Shown: in pieces, positions 34,470 through 45,263 of the stretch | Layout: every line of letters starts with the position of its first letter | Numbering within the stretch: position 1 is the first letter of the stretch | Assembly: GCA_020002185.1 (NCBI GenBank) | Contig: CM034533.1 | Location: 49,617,918 to 49,681,917 of the forward strand | Direction: 5' to 3' | Origin: Paraescarpia echinospica | Taxonomy: Eukaryota; Annelida; Polychaeta; Sabellida; Siboglinidae | Length of the DNA: 64,000 nt | Notes under the pieces: model-generated | The model's database searches: none | Seen by the model: the letters and a program-made list of their open reading frames with translations, nothing else | What the model was told of the DNA's origin: nothing | Position numbers and translations under genes: made by a program

Positions 34470-36506
34470 TGTTTAGATGTTTTCGTCGCTCTCGTCAATG
34501 TCATCGTCTGTCGAGACGTCCGAATCTTCACCGTCCATCGCTCCGACGATGTCCTAGGCATCAACGGGGGTTGTTGACAAAGATTCCGGCAGTGAATTCC
34601 TTTGGAACCAAACTGCCTGACTTATCTGTTCATCCACAGTCAGTGGGCCTCGCCTTGCATATCGGGTCAGGCTGGTCGGCCCTCTTCCACATCTGTGCAA
34701 TAAAGTGTGCTCTGCAACAAGGGGGGATGCACAGTTGATTTTCCGGATCTTGGCCAGTGGCTCCTTTTCACTCCCACCACTCATTCAGATGAAGGTTCTG
34801 TACCTCGCTTACGCCGATGCACCTAAACCCATACACGGAGCAAACAGAACTGGCTGTTAGGTCGACTGCTTCTGAGGTCAAGAACCGCAGTGCCATTACG
34901 TGTTGATGCACTACATCCGTTTCCACGTTGGAAGGCCTTCACTTTGCCCTGTCCAATGAAGCAGGACGTGAAGTCACATCTTGTCAAAGCATGGCAACCC
35001 ACGAGTGCATCCGTGAATCCATGGTTTCTCTCGTCAATGGTGGCAGTTATACTTGTCACATCAATGTATCTACGGTTGTTTACAGATCCATAATCCAGGA
35101 TGATGTTCATCCCTTCTGACCTTCCGACAAGCCCGAGAAGAATGACAAGTACATATGTGTCAGTTGATCTCACCAGAATGTTTCCGGTGGAGATGCTGCT
35201 TGCATCAAATGCAATGAGTGTGTCGGCCTCCCCGTGTTGACCTTGGAGATGATTCGGTTCCTCTGTTGGTACAAGTTCTTCCTCATTGGTCTTCATCGCC
35301 ATGCATTTACCGCCATGTGATACGAACAGGGTCCTCCTCCCTAGGACTGACCCGTAGTGTGGTTTCTCCCATTCCTTCATGGGGAAATTGACAAACTCTT
35401 CCATGAATGCACCGTTCTTGAGGAGCTCCGTCCCACTCTGTCGCTGGGCCTGGTCATGTCCAGTGATGATGAATGTGTGATGATTTCCAGAACGACGCAG
35501 TTTCCGCTTTGGGTCTGATCGATAGTGAGTAGTACTTGTCGAGTACCAAGTGGATTTGTTCACCGCGATAGAAACACACCTTCACCAAAATATACCTGGT
35601 TATGCCCGCATACGTTGAAGCACGGTTTCATGGAGGATGTCTCCATCAATCACAGTGGCCGCAATTGGGGGGAACTGTGGCATCGGTGAGCACGACATCC
35701 TGTATTTTCTCAAGAACCTTGGGAAGTACTGATTTATCCGTCTTCAGTTGAGTCCCGTCGCTGTGGGCGAGTGAAGGGGGGGGGACATATGTGATAGCGT
35801 AGCTTAGCAGGTGCTGCAGGTTAACGGCATCACTTGTCTTGCCAGCGGCAGCCAGAATTTTCACAAAGACATCCTTGACTCGCTCTGCTGCATTTACCTT
35901 CTGCACCATAGTCTTCGATTCCTTTACGTTTTCTGCAGCGAAGTTCAACATCTTGGACCTTGCCACTGTCTTCAGAAATCGTGACTCATCGACCACACAC
36001 TCCCCTCGAATTTCTGTCGAAGTGTTCTCCCCAGTGCCAATGTTCCAATGAGAAATGTCTTGATCTCTTCCTTGGCCGTCCTCCCCGATGACACATTGAC
36101 CTGAGTAGGGGAGTCCGCGGCGAACGGATTGCAAATTCTCCATTTTTTTAGTTGGTTAGCCGGTTCTTAATTCCCACGATCGAAGACCGACCATTTCCCG
36201 TAGTTCTGACAAGGCCATGCCGCGTTGGGTGAGAGTGACGGACCACCTTCTGAAGGCACTCTCAGAGTTTCTGAAAGCCGTTATACCTCTCGTTGGAGAT
36301 GCAGCATCCCTATTGACAGTCTGCGCCAAGCTCAAATCAAACGCGGACCTTGCGTACGATTTGTCTGTGCGTCGAATGGACAGGGCGCCATCCTTCAAGA
36401 TTTCCCGTGCACTGGAATCCATCTGCCGGAGTTTGTCATCTATCATAATCAGCTTACAAAATACATATACATACAAACAATATTTGCGTAGCGACTCGAT
36501 ATACAA
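34470..36506 (-). pseudogene. Uncharacterised-family gene ('EADT / STDT / TRCD' protein), degenerate
   Basis: A family I recognise from many unannotated metazoan proteins but cannot name. In minus-strand order: 36420-36160, the N-terminal 'SAFDLSLAQTVNRDAASPTRGITAF'-type segment (here seen as LSLAQTVNRDAA and SPTRGITAF); 36143-35646 (165 codons), a mostly helical middle; 35563-34823 (246 codons) with 'EADT' (residues 112-115), 'VRSTDTYVLVI' (131-141), 'RRYIDVT' (164-170), 'GCHALTRCDFTSCF' (189-202) and 'GQGKVKAF' (204-211); then a C-terminal acidic tail (DGEDSDVSTDDD) near 34530-34475. Conserved acids after beta-strand-like runs suggest a PIN/FEN-like nuclease fold, an inference only. At least three stops or frameshifts disable it. 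Its position between long inverted repeats suggests it is the mobile element's own gene. Confidence 0.7.
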
Positions 36507-36552
36507 TTTGCTGCATATCGATTGGCTCCATCTACCGGACTACGAAATCCGC

Positions 36553-37009
36553 TTGGTGTTTGCACGAATAAATAGTTTCGTCAATCTTTGGGGGTTGCCG
36601 TCAGGGGGATTCCACCACTTAAAGTTGCTGGCATTGGCTATTCTGTACTCGGGGAACACCAGGGAAACTTTTGAAACTGTTTTTAGCCTTGGCGCCGTTC
36701 ACCTAAATAAAGGTACTTTTTGGCACACTTTGGGGGCTGCTGTCAGTGGGGTTCCACCCCCTAAAGTTGCTGTCATTGGTAATTCCGTACTCGGGGAACA
36801 CCAGGGAAACTTTTGAAACTGTTTTTAGTCTTGACGCTGTTCACAAAAATAAAGGTACCTTGTTGGCCACTTCAGGGGGTGATTTTGGGGACATTCCACC
36901 ACCCAAGACCCGGCAGCAACTAATTTTTGTGATGTCGTGGGATGGTTCCTCCAATACATGGGGTCAAACACTTTGGCTCTTTTTACATAAATAAAAGCTC
37001 ACGGCTCCC
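36553..37009 (-). repeat. Right long terminal inverted repeat with internal duplication
   Basis: Reverse-complement partner of 33279-33600. A block of about 185 bp beginning around 'ttgctggcattgg' is present twice (about 36626-36750 and 36765-36880), so this arm is longer than the left. Local duplication inside one arm suggests unequal exchange or template switching. Open frames here are translations of the repeat. Confidence 0.75.
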
Positions 37010-37303
37010 GGTCTATTAAAATAAGTTGTTTGACTATCAGCTACGTACAGCACCAGCTCATTCTGTTACAAAGCGGTCAATATTAATGTTATGATTGCTC
37101 GGATTACAGTTACAATCTACCTTACAAAATGTACCACCTGTGTCTAGTGTAGTAATGTTTCATGTCACTGATTCATATTTGGTGTTCTAAAGCAAGTGAT
37201 AACAATCGAATTCAAAACGTCATATCGAAAGCTCATGTTCATGTGATCATACATGTTCATAAACTGCATACAACTGTTAAAATACTTGTTCAAATAAGCT
37301 TAC

Positions 37304-37411
37304 CAGTTTTCGTTGTGCAATCGCCTCCACTGTAGCCATCATCGCAGTAACATACGTGTTTTTCTTTAACGCACGTTCCGTGATTATTGCAGTCATCATC
37401 TGCGTTGCACC
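37304..37411 (-). CDS. EGF-like domain exon (type I, 108 bp)
   Basis: A 108-bp exon, phase 1-1, minus strand, acceptor AG in 'atttgtccag', donor gtaagc. It encodes CNADDDC, NNHGTC, VKEKHVC, YC, DDGYSGGDC, then T-T-K-T. All six cysteines are present. No ATG precedes it, so no start-based frame covers it. It lies 512 bp downstream, in transcript sense, of the type II exon at 37924, giving a II-I pair. Confidence 0.86.
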
Positions 37412-37923
37412 CTGGACAAATCATAAACTCAAATACACTAACAAGTTAGAACAATATTGTACAGTAGAATTAGGAGAAACACAACATTACTATATTCTTA
37501 AGAATTATAACATAAATTGCAATATGATATATATTATATATGTATATTTATATACATATATGTTGTATCAAGTAAAATGTCCGTCTTCCTAACTGTTATG
37601 TGCCATAACGGTGGAATAAGTACACCATTGACAGCGATCAAAGAAGTAGTTGCATACGTGTTGTGAGTAAATTACCTGGTTTTGATTAACATATCAAACA
37701 TGCCTGACAAAAACTATATTAAATTGACGAGAATGAAAGGTATTTTGTGGGTAATAAGGAATGCTATGAACAATATTTATTTAAAAAAACCCTCAAATAT
37801 ACAGTAATTAATATGACATAGTTATAAAGTGACGGGTATCGCCCGTAAATTGAGCAGGATCACCGCGGTTTGCAAATGTATGATTGATAGTAGTGTTGAC
37901 AATAAAAATACATATAGGCTTAC

Positions 37924-38028
37924 CAGTCTCTTGGCATGTGGTTCCAGTATGCCCATCAGTGCAAGCACATGTGTGAGATTCCAGATTACACATTCCGTGG
38001 CCATTGCAATCAGAGTCTTTAGTACAAC
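37924..38028 (-). CDS. EGF-like domain exon (type II)
   Basis: A 105-bp exon, phase 1-1, minus strand, acceptor AG in 'tttctccag', donor gtaagc. It encodes CTKDSDC, NGHGMC, NLESHTC, AC, TDGHTGTTC, then Q-E-T. The turn is G-H-T-G rather than G-Y-T-G. It is closest to 16470. The intron downstream contains 'ggtattttgtgggtaataagg', which recurs near 38387, 60186 and 62845. Confidence 0.88.
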
Positions 38029-39059
38029 CTGGAGAAACCATAACCAGTCTATTACAATACAATAGTAAATGATAAAGGATGTTAGTACAAATGAAACAAC
38101 CCTAAAGGAAACACGTTAATTGAGTACCCAAAGTTACTTAATTATTTTGTTCCATTTATATGTTTGCAGGGTGCACTTCGTAAAGGAACTTTTGTCACAT
38201 CAAATCTGAGTTATTGAACTTAGTTCAGGAAAATAAATGTTAAACAACTTGTTGATTTAACCATAACAACTACTTGAACTTTGTTGATGTGTATATACCA
38301 TTTTAATCGACTTGCTTTATCGACATATGTCAGTACATATCAAATATGACTGAAAAGAACTATAAGAAATATACGTGCATGATTGATATTTTGTGGGCAG
38401 CAAGGAATCCTGGGGACAGTATTCATAAAAAATATATAACACCCAAGTATCCTGTATTGAAAGGACATTGTTGCTATATGACGGGACGTAATTTGTATTA
38501 TATGGGACTTTCACGGTTTGCAAATAAGTCACAGCAGTCAGCATTCACCCGGGTACTGATTCAATATGGTGTCCCGAAAATGCTAAATTTTGCGATCCAT
38601 GAAATTTAATATTTATGTTAAGACACTTTGTTGGTCATCCATCACAATTATTTGGGCTTTGTTGTTATTTTGTATAGCGTGTTTAATCGCCTTATATATA
38701 TATATATATATGTCAATCCTGTTGTTACAGTAACGTGAAATAGATCAAATATGCCTGCAAATGGCAACCATGTAATATAAATATACATATTTCAAATTTG
38801 AATAGCGGTTCATAATGTTTTTTGGTGGCGACGCAATGTTTGGTTGTGTGGTATCTTTGGCGACCCATGCCTTCAGAGCTTCAAATTGGACAGAACTATT
38901 ACAAAAATAAAAACAAGTAAACACAACATTTCCACACATGTGAATATATATACAGCCCTGTATATATGTATCAGCCCGGGTCAAACTTGTATGTCTATCA
39001 AGGCGACAGCCTCCAAAATATAATGCCAACGTCTTCATCATAATTAACAACGAAAACTT
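38029..39059. other. Duplicated EGF-gene intron, no surviving exon
   Basis: The part 38340-38600 repeats the 'gatattttgtgggcagcaaggaa..' and 'cggtttgcaaat' landmarks that lie downstream of the EGF exons at 37924 and 60318, but no exon follows where one would be expected. This is probably the remainder of an exon-intron unit whose exon was lost. The frame at 38346-38609 is a chance translation. A (TA)n run lies at 38692-38712. Confidence 0.5.
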
Positions 39060-40290
39060 CACGTTACTGGAAAACAGGTTACAGAAAAGAGGAACCACCT
39101 GGAAAGGCCCTCTGCCAAGATAGTCTTGTTGGACGTTTTCTCGGCTTTCAACACCATTTAGCAACACATCACGATAAGTAAACTTGTTAATATGCATGTG
39201 AACCCACACATCAGATTGTGGGTAAATCAGTTTCTTACTGAGCGTAAGCAAGTAGTGCGCTATAATGGTGCTGTGTCGAGCTCACTCTTCACTTTCACCG
39301 GAGCCCCCCAGGACTCGGTGATCTCCCATGTTCTGTTCACACTCTACACAAACGACTGTCGTAGCAGCCAGGAGACCGTCAATTATAACCAATACAGCGA
39401 TGACACAGCTATCGTCGACCTCTCCGGCTCCGATCAAGTGTATGCGTGTGCTGTAGCTGATTTCACAGTGTGGTGTGGCAATCATTTTCTAGACCTGAAC
39501 GTTAATAAAACTGAAGAACTCATAATAGATTTTAGGATGAAACCTACTCCCAAATAACTATCCATTAACGGAGAGTGTTTGGGGAGAGTAGAGGAATACA
39601 AGTACCTCGGCACCATCATTGATGCCAACCTTACATTTGATCAAAATACTGCTGTAATTAACAGAAAATGCCAGCAAAACCTATATTTCTTACGCAAACT
39701 AAAGTCACTCAGCGTCAGCACACATGTTCTTCAAACCTTCTATAGACGCTACATCGAAAGCTCTATTACATTTAGGTTTTTTTTGTGGTACGGTGGCCTG
39801 GGTGTTGTGCATCGCAACATTCTGGCACGAATCCTCTGGGTTAGCGGCAAGTTGGTGGGTGAAAAGCAGACCAGTCTAGAATATGTGTACAGGCAACGAG
39901 CAAGGAAAGGAAGGTCTCCTCAGACCCCGAACATCACATGTTTCCATGCTATAAACTGCTTCCTTCTGGCCGCTGCTTTCAACTCACTCACTGTAAACTG
40001 AATCGCACTCAGAACGCATTTGTTCCGTCGTCAATTAGACTAATGAATTAATAACTGTTCTACGTTTCCTCCATCTCTGCCATTCTGACAGTGCGTGAGC
40101 TTGAGATGATTTGTGAGATGATTTACCTTTTTTAACTTATTTTACATATTTAAATTATTTTAACTTATTTAACCGATATAACTTTTATTACTATTTTTAT
40201 ATTGCACGAACATTGTTTTAATATGCTGCTACACTCCAAATGAATTTCCTCCCAAGGGACACTAAAATATTGTGATTGATTGTGATTAAC
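39060..40290 (+). pseudogene. L2/Rex1-like LINE reverse transcriptase, 5'-truncated
   Basis: Plus-strand RT starting in the palm: 'KIVLLDVFSAFNTI' (about 39117-39160, first catalytic Asp), 'LWVNQFLTERKQVV' (39215), 'GAPQDSVISHVLFTLYTNDC' (39300-39358, GAPQG block with one change), 'YSDDTAIVDL' (39391-39420) and 'HFLDLNVNKTEELIIDF' (39485). A stop at 39555 is followed by the thumb 'VEEYKYLGTIIDANLTFDQN' and 'LYFLRKLKSLSV' (to 40001). The C-terminal segment with 'LLPSGR'-like text is frameshifted. The 3' end carries 'tgtgattgattgtgattaa', a short-repeat tail as in L2. The catalytic Y-x-D-D is present but stops make it inactive. Confidence 0.82.
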
Positions 40291-40299
40291 CAGAGACAC

Positions 40300-41790
40300 G
40301 AATGGTTAAGTGGTTTCAGAAAGATGGGAATTGGCATCGCTGGCATCTTCAAGACATCCACATCTTTGAACAGGTGGTCAAAGATCAAGATTGCCATGCA
40401 TAAATAGCTAGCCTAGATGATGAGCCAATCCACAGCGAATCCACAACATTAAGACAGACGATGAGCAGCTAAGATGAAGATAACTTGGTGACAACACTAA
40501 TCTCTTGTAACATTTTTTCCAGCGATGCACCGCCAACCTTGCAAAACATTGTGAATATTGAGTATGATCTTTTGAAAAAATGAACAAGTTCACACATTTG
40601 TTGAAGAGAGGCTTTTCACAGGTGAGGAAAGGAATGTCAAATTCCTAGTTCCCTTGCACAAGAACAAACCATTGACAGCTGCTTCACTTATGATTCATAC
40701 AGAAAACATTCAAAATCGGAGGAGGACCCTAATGGCAGACCGGTAAATTTGGCAGCGGCTGCTGATAATTGCGTGTGAGGTTGGAGGAAAGGCCAAACTA
40801 GATCAAATCATATAATTTGTTACGAACTCTTCGTAGTCCCCATTGCTTCAGCAGAAATGAACAGAAACCTTCGCACAGGATTCAAGGCAATTCTTCCTAA
40901 CGTTCTGGAAGCAGATATCTCTAGCCCAGGGGCATTGACACCAGCTGAACGCATCACTATTGATGGAAGGACACTGGCGATTGCTATAGAGAAACCGAAA
41001 GGATTATCCACATTTGGGGATTTGTTTGATTCTTTTATTGCCATCTTATTGGAATAAGCCCTTTGGCATTGGCAGGGGATAAGGCCGCTTTGGCAAGATT
41101 CATCTAGCAGCAAATTGTTGGACAAGAACGATATGACAAGACAATCATAGTAGCCGATAGGTTCAACAATGAGGAAAAAACCAATCCAGATTAAGACACA
41201 TCCGAACTTGTTGGCATAGCAAAAGAGGCCAACACTGCATTCAGAGTCCTGCTGACGGTGTCATGGTTCAGGCTTGATATACCGATATACAGGGTTTTCT
41301 TCTGACGTACTTCCGTCGGATGTCTTTTACAGAGCTTTGGTCGAAGGGTGGCACAGTTAAACAAAAGAGATACATCCCAATACATGTACATGTGGAACGT
41401 ATGTCTTACATCCATACAGCATTGGAAACAATTCCAGCCTTCCAAGATTTGACGAGTAGTGATGTGACATCATTCTTCTCAGGTCGCAGCAAGAAAGGAG
41501 CGTGGGTGGTGTTTGGACAGCACAAACACAAACTACTGCATAAACTGCAAAAGGGTGACATGTCGGACGACATTACAAAAGATGCAGACTATCTAAAGCT
41601 CAAGATGTGGATACACTCAATAAAACACGGTCTCAGTTATTTATCAAATCACAATCTCCCGAGTCAAGTCCACCAACAAGTGATGCAATATCTTACCACC
41701 TGAAACAGTCATGTTATCAGGCAGCGGTGTTCAGGCAAGCCCATGTCTACTGTCCCGATCTACCACCTACTGACTTCATGGGATGGTGAG
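40300..41790 (+). pseudogene. Second relic of the uncharacterised 'EADT / TGCD' gene family
   Basis: Related in layout to the gene at 34470-36506, but on the plus strand and without visible inverted repeats. Pieces in order: 40857-41057, with 'TIDGRTLAIAIEKPKGLSTF' and 'GDLFDSFIAIL'; 41145-41180, 'IVADRF'; 41320-41703 (127 codons), with 'ELWSKGGTVKQKRYIPIHV', 'IPAFQDLTSSDVTSFFSGRS' and 'KKGAWVVF'. The usual H-x-L-T-G-C-D block here reads F-Q-D-L-T-S-S-D. At 41704-41790, in another frame, comes 'SCYQAAVFRQAHVYCPDLPP', the part that normally precedes a Cys-rich C-terminus. The middle 'EADT..DTDV' block is missing. Many frameshifts; no function expected. Confidence 0.65.
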
Positions 41791-42842
41791 AGGAGGTGGG
41801 CTAGCTAGTGCCAATTCAGTGTTATTGCCACATGTGCATCAACCCTGTCTTCACCTGATCTCTTACGTTATGGAATCTCATCTTCCGCCAGCCTATACAC
41901 CATAATGCAAATGAAAGGAAGGCCGTGATATGTGTTGTAATGACCGATGTAACTGAGACACTCATCGGCTTTGTTTTATTTTTACATGCGTATTTTAAAT
42001 GAATAACATCAAACGTTAGGTTGGTACGTATTCATTGCAACTTGGAAATCAACCTACAATCTAACAGATCAGTTGCCAACGAAGTGATATACATAATTTA
42101 TATGATAAATTAAATCGTTGATTAAATCGTTGGTTGTCGCCATTTTGAAATCTAACAAGGCTACCTCTATTCACATAAATTATGTTAAACTGAAAATCCA
42201 TACCCCATAAAATGTGTTTGTACACACTAATATAAACTTTCTATGTCGTTTTGAAGTTTCGATATGAGGAAACAGTAATTGATCATGACGGCCATAATGA
42301 TACCCAAGATGGACGATTTAAACGTTGACCAACGTATTGATCAGTGTATTTCTGGTTTTGGAGAATGTTTGTAGGTGTGTTGACACTGAAATTAATGTTC
42401 TATGTGTCTTGTAAATTCCATTACAAGGCAAATTGTGAATATTCAGTGTCGCCATTTTAAAATCCAAGATGAACGCCATAAACAATGGTCAAAATACTGA
42501 TTAGAGTAGTTCTGGCTTTGGACAATATTTCATGACGTATGTTGGAAACTCAACTATCTATATGGCTAAGTTCAGATGTACTGTGATTGGTCATAGTCAC
42601 CATTTGAAAATTCATGATGAACACCATAAGCACTAAGTAAATTACTGATTAACGTTGTGTTGACTTTGGAGAATGTTTCTAGGTGTATCATGTCAAAGCA
42701 CTTTTACTATGATTGTACCTTTGGGGTTCTGTTTTAAGGACATAGGCTCCTTGTGAAATGTCATACTTTAATTAACTGTGATAGTTTAAAAACTACGTGT
42801 TCAATCTTGATCATATTTGCAGTATATAAAAAATTATACGAG
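41791..42842. other. Gene-free, with degenerate 'GCCATTTT(G/A)AAAT' repeats
   Basis: Repeats of about 180 bp with 'cgccattttgaaatc' / 'gccattttaaaatccaagatgaa' / 'accatttgaaaattcatgatgaa' and 'ggagaatgtt' occur at about 42140, 42450 and 42600. They belong to the same loose family as 9.2-11.1 kb. No coding signal. Confidence 0.45.
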
Positions 42843-43286
42843 AATAATGCCAGATATTAAATACTAATCAATTTGTATAAAGGTAACCATAGTAAACAGA
42901 TAATCCTTGGACATTCTGAAGGGGAAGGCTTTGTGGATAGTCCCACGGAAAATCGAATTTATATATTAATTTTTTATAAATGTATTCTGACAAATTATAT
43001 TTTAATTTTCACAGTTTGGCTGAATAAAGACTAAAGCATTTTGTAAAAAAAATATTTTTAATATTTATCTAATTTTTTTAACCGTACGATAATAATAAAA
43101 CTAATTCTTATAAAAAGTATTGTTTTTTGGCCAAACTACTTCATTGCACATAAAAAATGGAAATATATAAATTAAATTTTCCATGGGACTATCCACAAAA
43201 ACACCCCCGTCACAATTTCCAAGAATTATCTGGTTACCATGGTTACCTTTATGCAAATTGATTAGTATTTAATATCTGATATTATT
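42843..43286. mobile_element. Fold-back (MITE-like) element with inverted arms of about 125 bp
   Basis: 'cagatattaaatactaatca', then 'taaaggtaaccat', 'ttgtggatagtccca' and 'aatttatatatt' read forward from 42843 and again as reverse complement ending at 43286. Arms are roughly 85% alike around an AT-rich centre. The right end lies only 15 bp from the broken EGF exon at 43302. No transposase frame. Confidence 0.75.
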
Positions 43287-43301
43287 TTAATTCAGACTTA
43301 C

Positions 43302-43330
43302 AACAGCATAAACATCATTTGAGTTACAAC
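43302..43330 (-). pseudogene. Truncated EGF exon relic
   Basis: The minus strand shows the usual upstream intron and acceptor (tatttgtccag), then the first 18 bases of a type I exon (coding C-N-S-N-D). The sequence then leaves EGF homology and runs into AT-rich DNA at the edge of a fold-back element. A chance gtaagtc 29 bp after the acceptor could act as a donor, but 29 bp is not a multiple of three and would break the protein. The plus-strand right flank (43331-43440) is homologous to 690-810, confirming it as a former type I unit. Confidence 0.75.
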
Positions 43331-44030
43331 CTGGACAAATAGTAAACTCAAATATTTTAACAGGTTAGAAAAGCATGATGCAGTTGACTTAGTAGTACAA
43401 CAATATTAGAATATTCTTCATAATTAGAATGTTACTTGTAATAATTGTGGTCTATATTTAGATATTATTTTATTATTATGCGCACTTTCGCGTGGCAGAC
43501 GTGATGTAGTTCGCGCCTGTTTCGCTTGTGCCATTCCGCACAAAATGTACCATCACAGTTCTTTTGTAGAAGTGGAATAAATAGATATATAAATAAATTT
43601 AAATGAATAGATACATGTATAATTAAACAAAAAAAAAAAATACTCGTTAAAAAGTCAGTAGAAATTGCACTAAAAAGTAATAAAAATGTAAATAAATAAT
43701 TTAAAAAGGTCAATTTAAACACAGTCTTCAGTAGTTCCATTGTTTTAATTCATATTACAATGATAGCTAAACTTGTATATGTGTTTAGAAAAAAACTTCT
43801 AACTCATAATTGATTTTAAATAACACATAAGAAATCAATTAAAATGACAGCACCATTTCATAATCTGAATCAAATACACTTTGTTGCACATTAACAAAAG
43901 CAGATATGCCATTATTTCAGAACCTGAACCAAGTATACACCATAATGTAATCATTTTATATAACAGAAATTAATTACATTTACAGTGCTAATTTTTCAGA
44001 GCCGTACTTACGTGATAGAAAATCATTACA
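43331..44030. other. Upstream intron of the lost EGF exon, then AT-rich DNA
   Basis: The first 110 bp repeat the conserved intron that follows type I exons ('aactcaaat..gttagaa..acaacattac..tattctt..agaa'). The rest is AT-rich with no recognisable gene. The minus frame at 43465-43740 is Leu/Phe-rich low-complexity translation. Confidence 0.5.
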
Positions 44031-44039
44031 GTTACTGCA

Positions 44040-45180
44040 CTCCTTCGCCTCCCTTTCCCGCCACATGTCCAGCCCACTTCAGTCAACTCCCCTCTTGCTG
44101 TTTCATAAACCTTTCTTTTACTCCAACCTCCTGTCTCAGCTCCTCCATTCTTTGCTTATCACTTCTTTTCACTCCCGAAATTCGACTGACCCATTTCTTT
44201 TCGCAAACCTGTACCCTCTCGTGTTTTTTCTGTCAATGTAATAGTATTTAGCATACAGGTATGCCGGGTTCACACATATGCAAGGCACCTTTCCTTTGGC
44301 TTTTGTTGTTACACGTTTGTCTCCCATCACACCTTGGAGTTTCTTCTAAGCGTTCGCCCCCTGCCTTTATCCTCCTGCGAATTTTGATGTATGATTTGCC
44401 GTCCCCTCATCTCTCCCTGCATAGGTATACAAACGTGTCTTTTGGTTTTAGTTTATTCCACTCCATGTGCATTTCCATTTGGGTTTTTGTACTGCCCCAC
44501 CCATTGTATCTTCGCCTTCTCCACATTAACTTTCAGTCCGTGTCTGCTGAACATATCATTCCACTCTGTCTGTTGTTCATGGAGGTCTGCTTCCACGTCC
44601 GCGACCACTGCCACATCGTCTGAATACAGTAGCTTCCGAGGAATATCCCTCGTATCAGTTGTTCTGCTTATCAGTTCCACCACCGCGATAAACAGCAGTG
44701 GGCTCAGTGCGTTCGCCTGTCTCAAGCCAACTTTCACTTTGAACTCTTCTGAAAATCCAGGTACGTAGCATTGCCTTGAACTATTCCTCCTATGCATGTA
44801 GCACATCTTTCCTGTATGTTACTAGCTTTTCGTTCTTGTCTTTGATGACTGTTCCTGCTTTCACATCCTTGATATCCTCATCCCTCTCACAGGCCATAGT
44901 CTTTCGACCCACCCTTGTACCCTCCCTCCTCTTCTGCATACGCACAAAAAAAACGAGGGTAGTGTAGTGTTCCCTAGCTATGACCTTACAGTCCTTCATC
45001 CGCCACATTTCCTCACTCCCAGCAGATCCACCTCTTTCTTATGGAGTCCACTACTACAGGATTATTTATGACTGTCTTTCTTTTTGGAAGAACGTCCAGA
45101 CCAAACCAGAGTCTCAATATCTGTGCCTCATAATTTTGATTGTGACTTTGTAGCCACTGCAGCGCTGCCGTGTCTGACCT
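44040..45180 (-). pseudogene. RTE-like LINE fragment (endonuclease end plus RT palm and tail)
   Basis: Minus strand. 45008-44790 begins 'DCKVIAREHYTTLVFFVRM', the end of an APE-type endonuclease, followed by a basic linker. 44806-44453 is RT with 'VKVGLRQANALSPLLFIAVV' (G-x-x-Q-G block altered to LRQAN) and 'KLLYSDDVAVVADVEADL' (catalytic pair kept as YSDD), then 'RHGLKVNVEKAKIQWVG'. Downstream to about 44040 short frameshifted pieces of the C-terminal region continue. The RT start (first catalytic Asp) is deleted between the two pieces. Family placement among RTE-like LINEs is from overall wording, so moderate. Confidence 0.7.
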
Positions 45181-45263
45181 ACTGGACGGTGTAGTAGTGG
45201 ACGTTTCTTTCTCCTAGGTGATCTTTCTGTCAAGAGTGTCTATCCCCACTTGCCCTGGTTTAA

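Larger units (their letters stand above)
33279..37009 (-). mobile_element. 3.7-kb element with long terminal inverted repeats around a degenerate gene
   Basis: The right arm (about 36553-37009) is the reverse complement of the left arm (33279-33600) over more than 300 bp with moderate divergence. Both begin GGGAGCC and share 'cttttatttatgtaaaa', 'gtcaaacacttt', 'ttccaccacccaagacccgg' and a 'tgggggttgctgtcaggggg'-like block. The right arm also contains an internal duplication of about 185 bp (two copies of 'actcggggaacaccaggg' at about 36648 and 36790). Between the arms are a GGGACAGTTACCTGTGGTG minisatellite (33935-34130) and a minus-strand pseudogene (34470-36506). No clear target duplication was found, so the outermost boundary is provisional. 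Confidence 0.7.
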
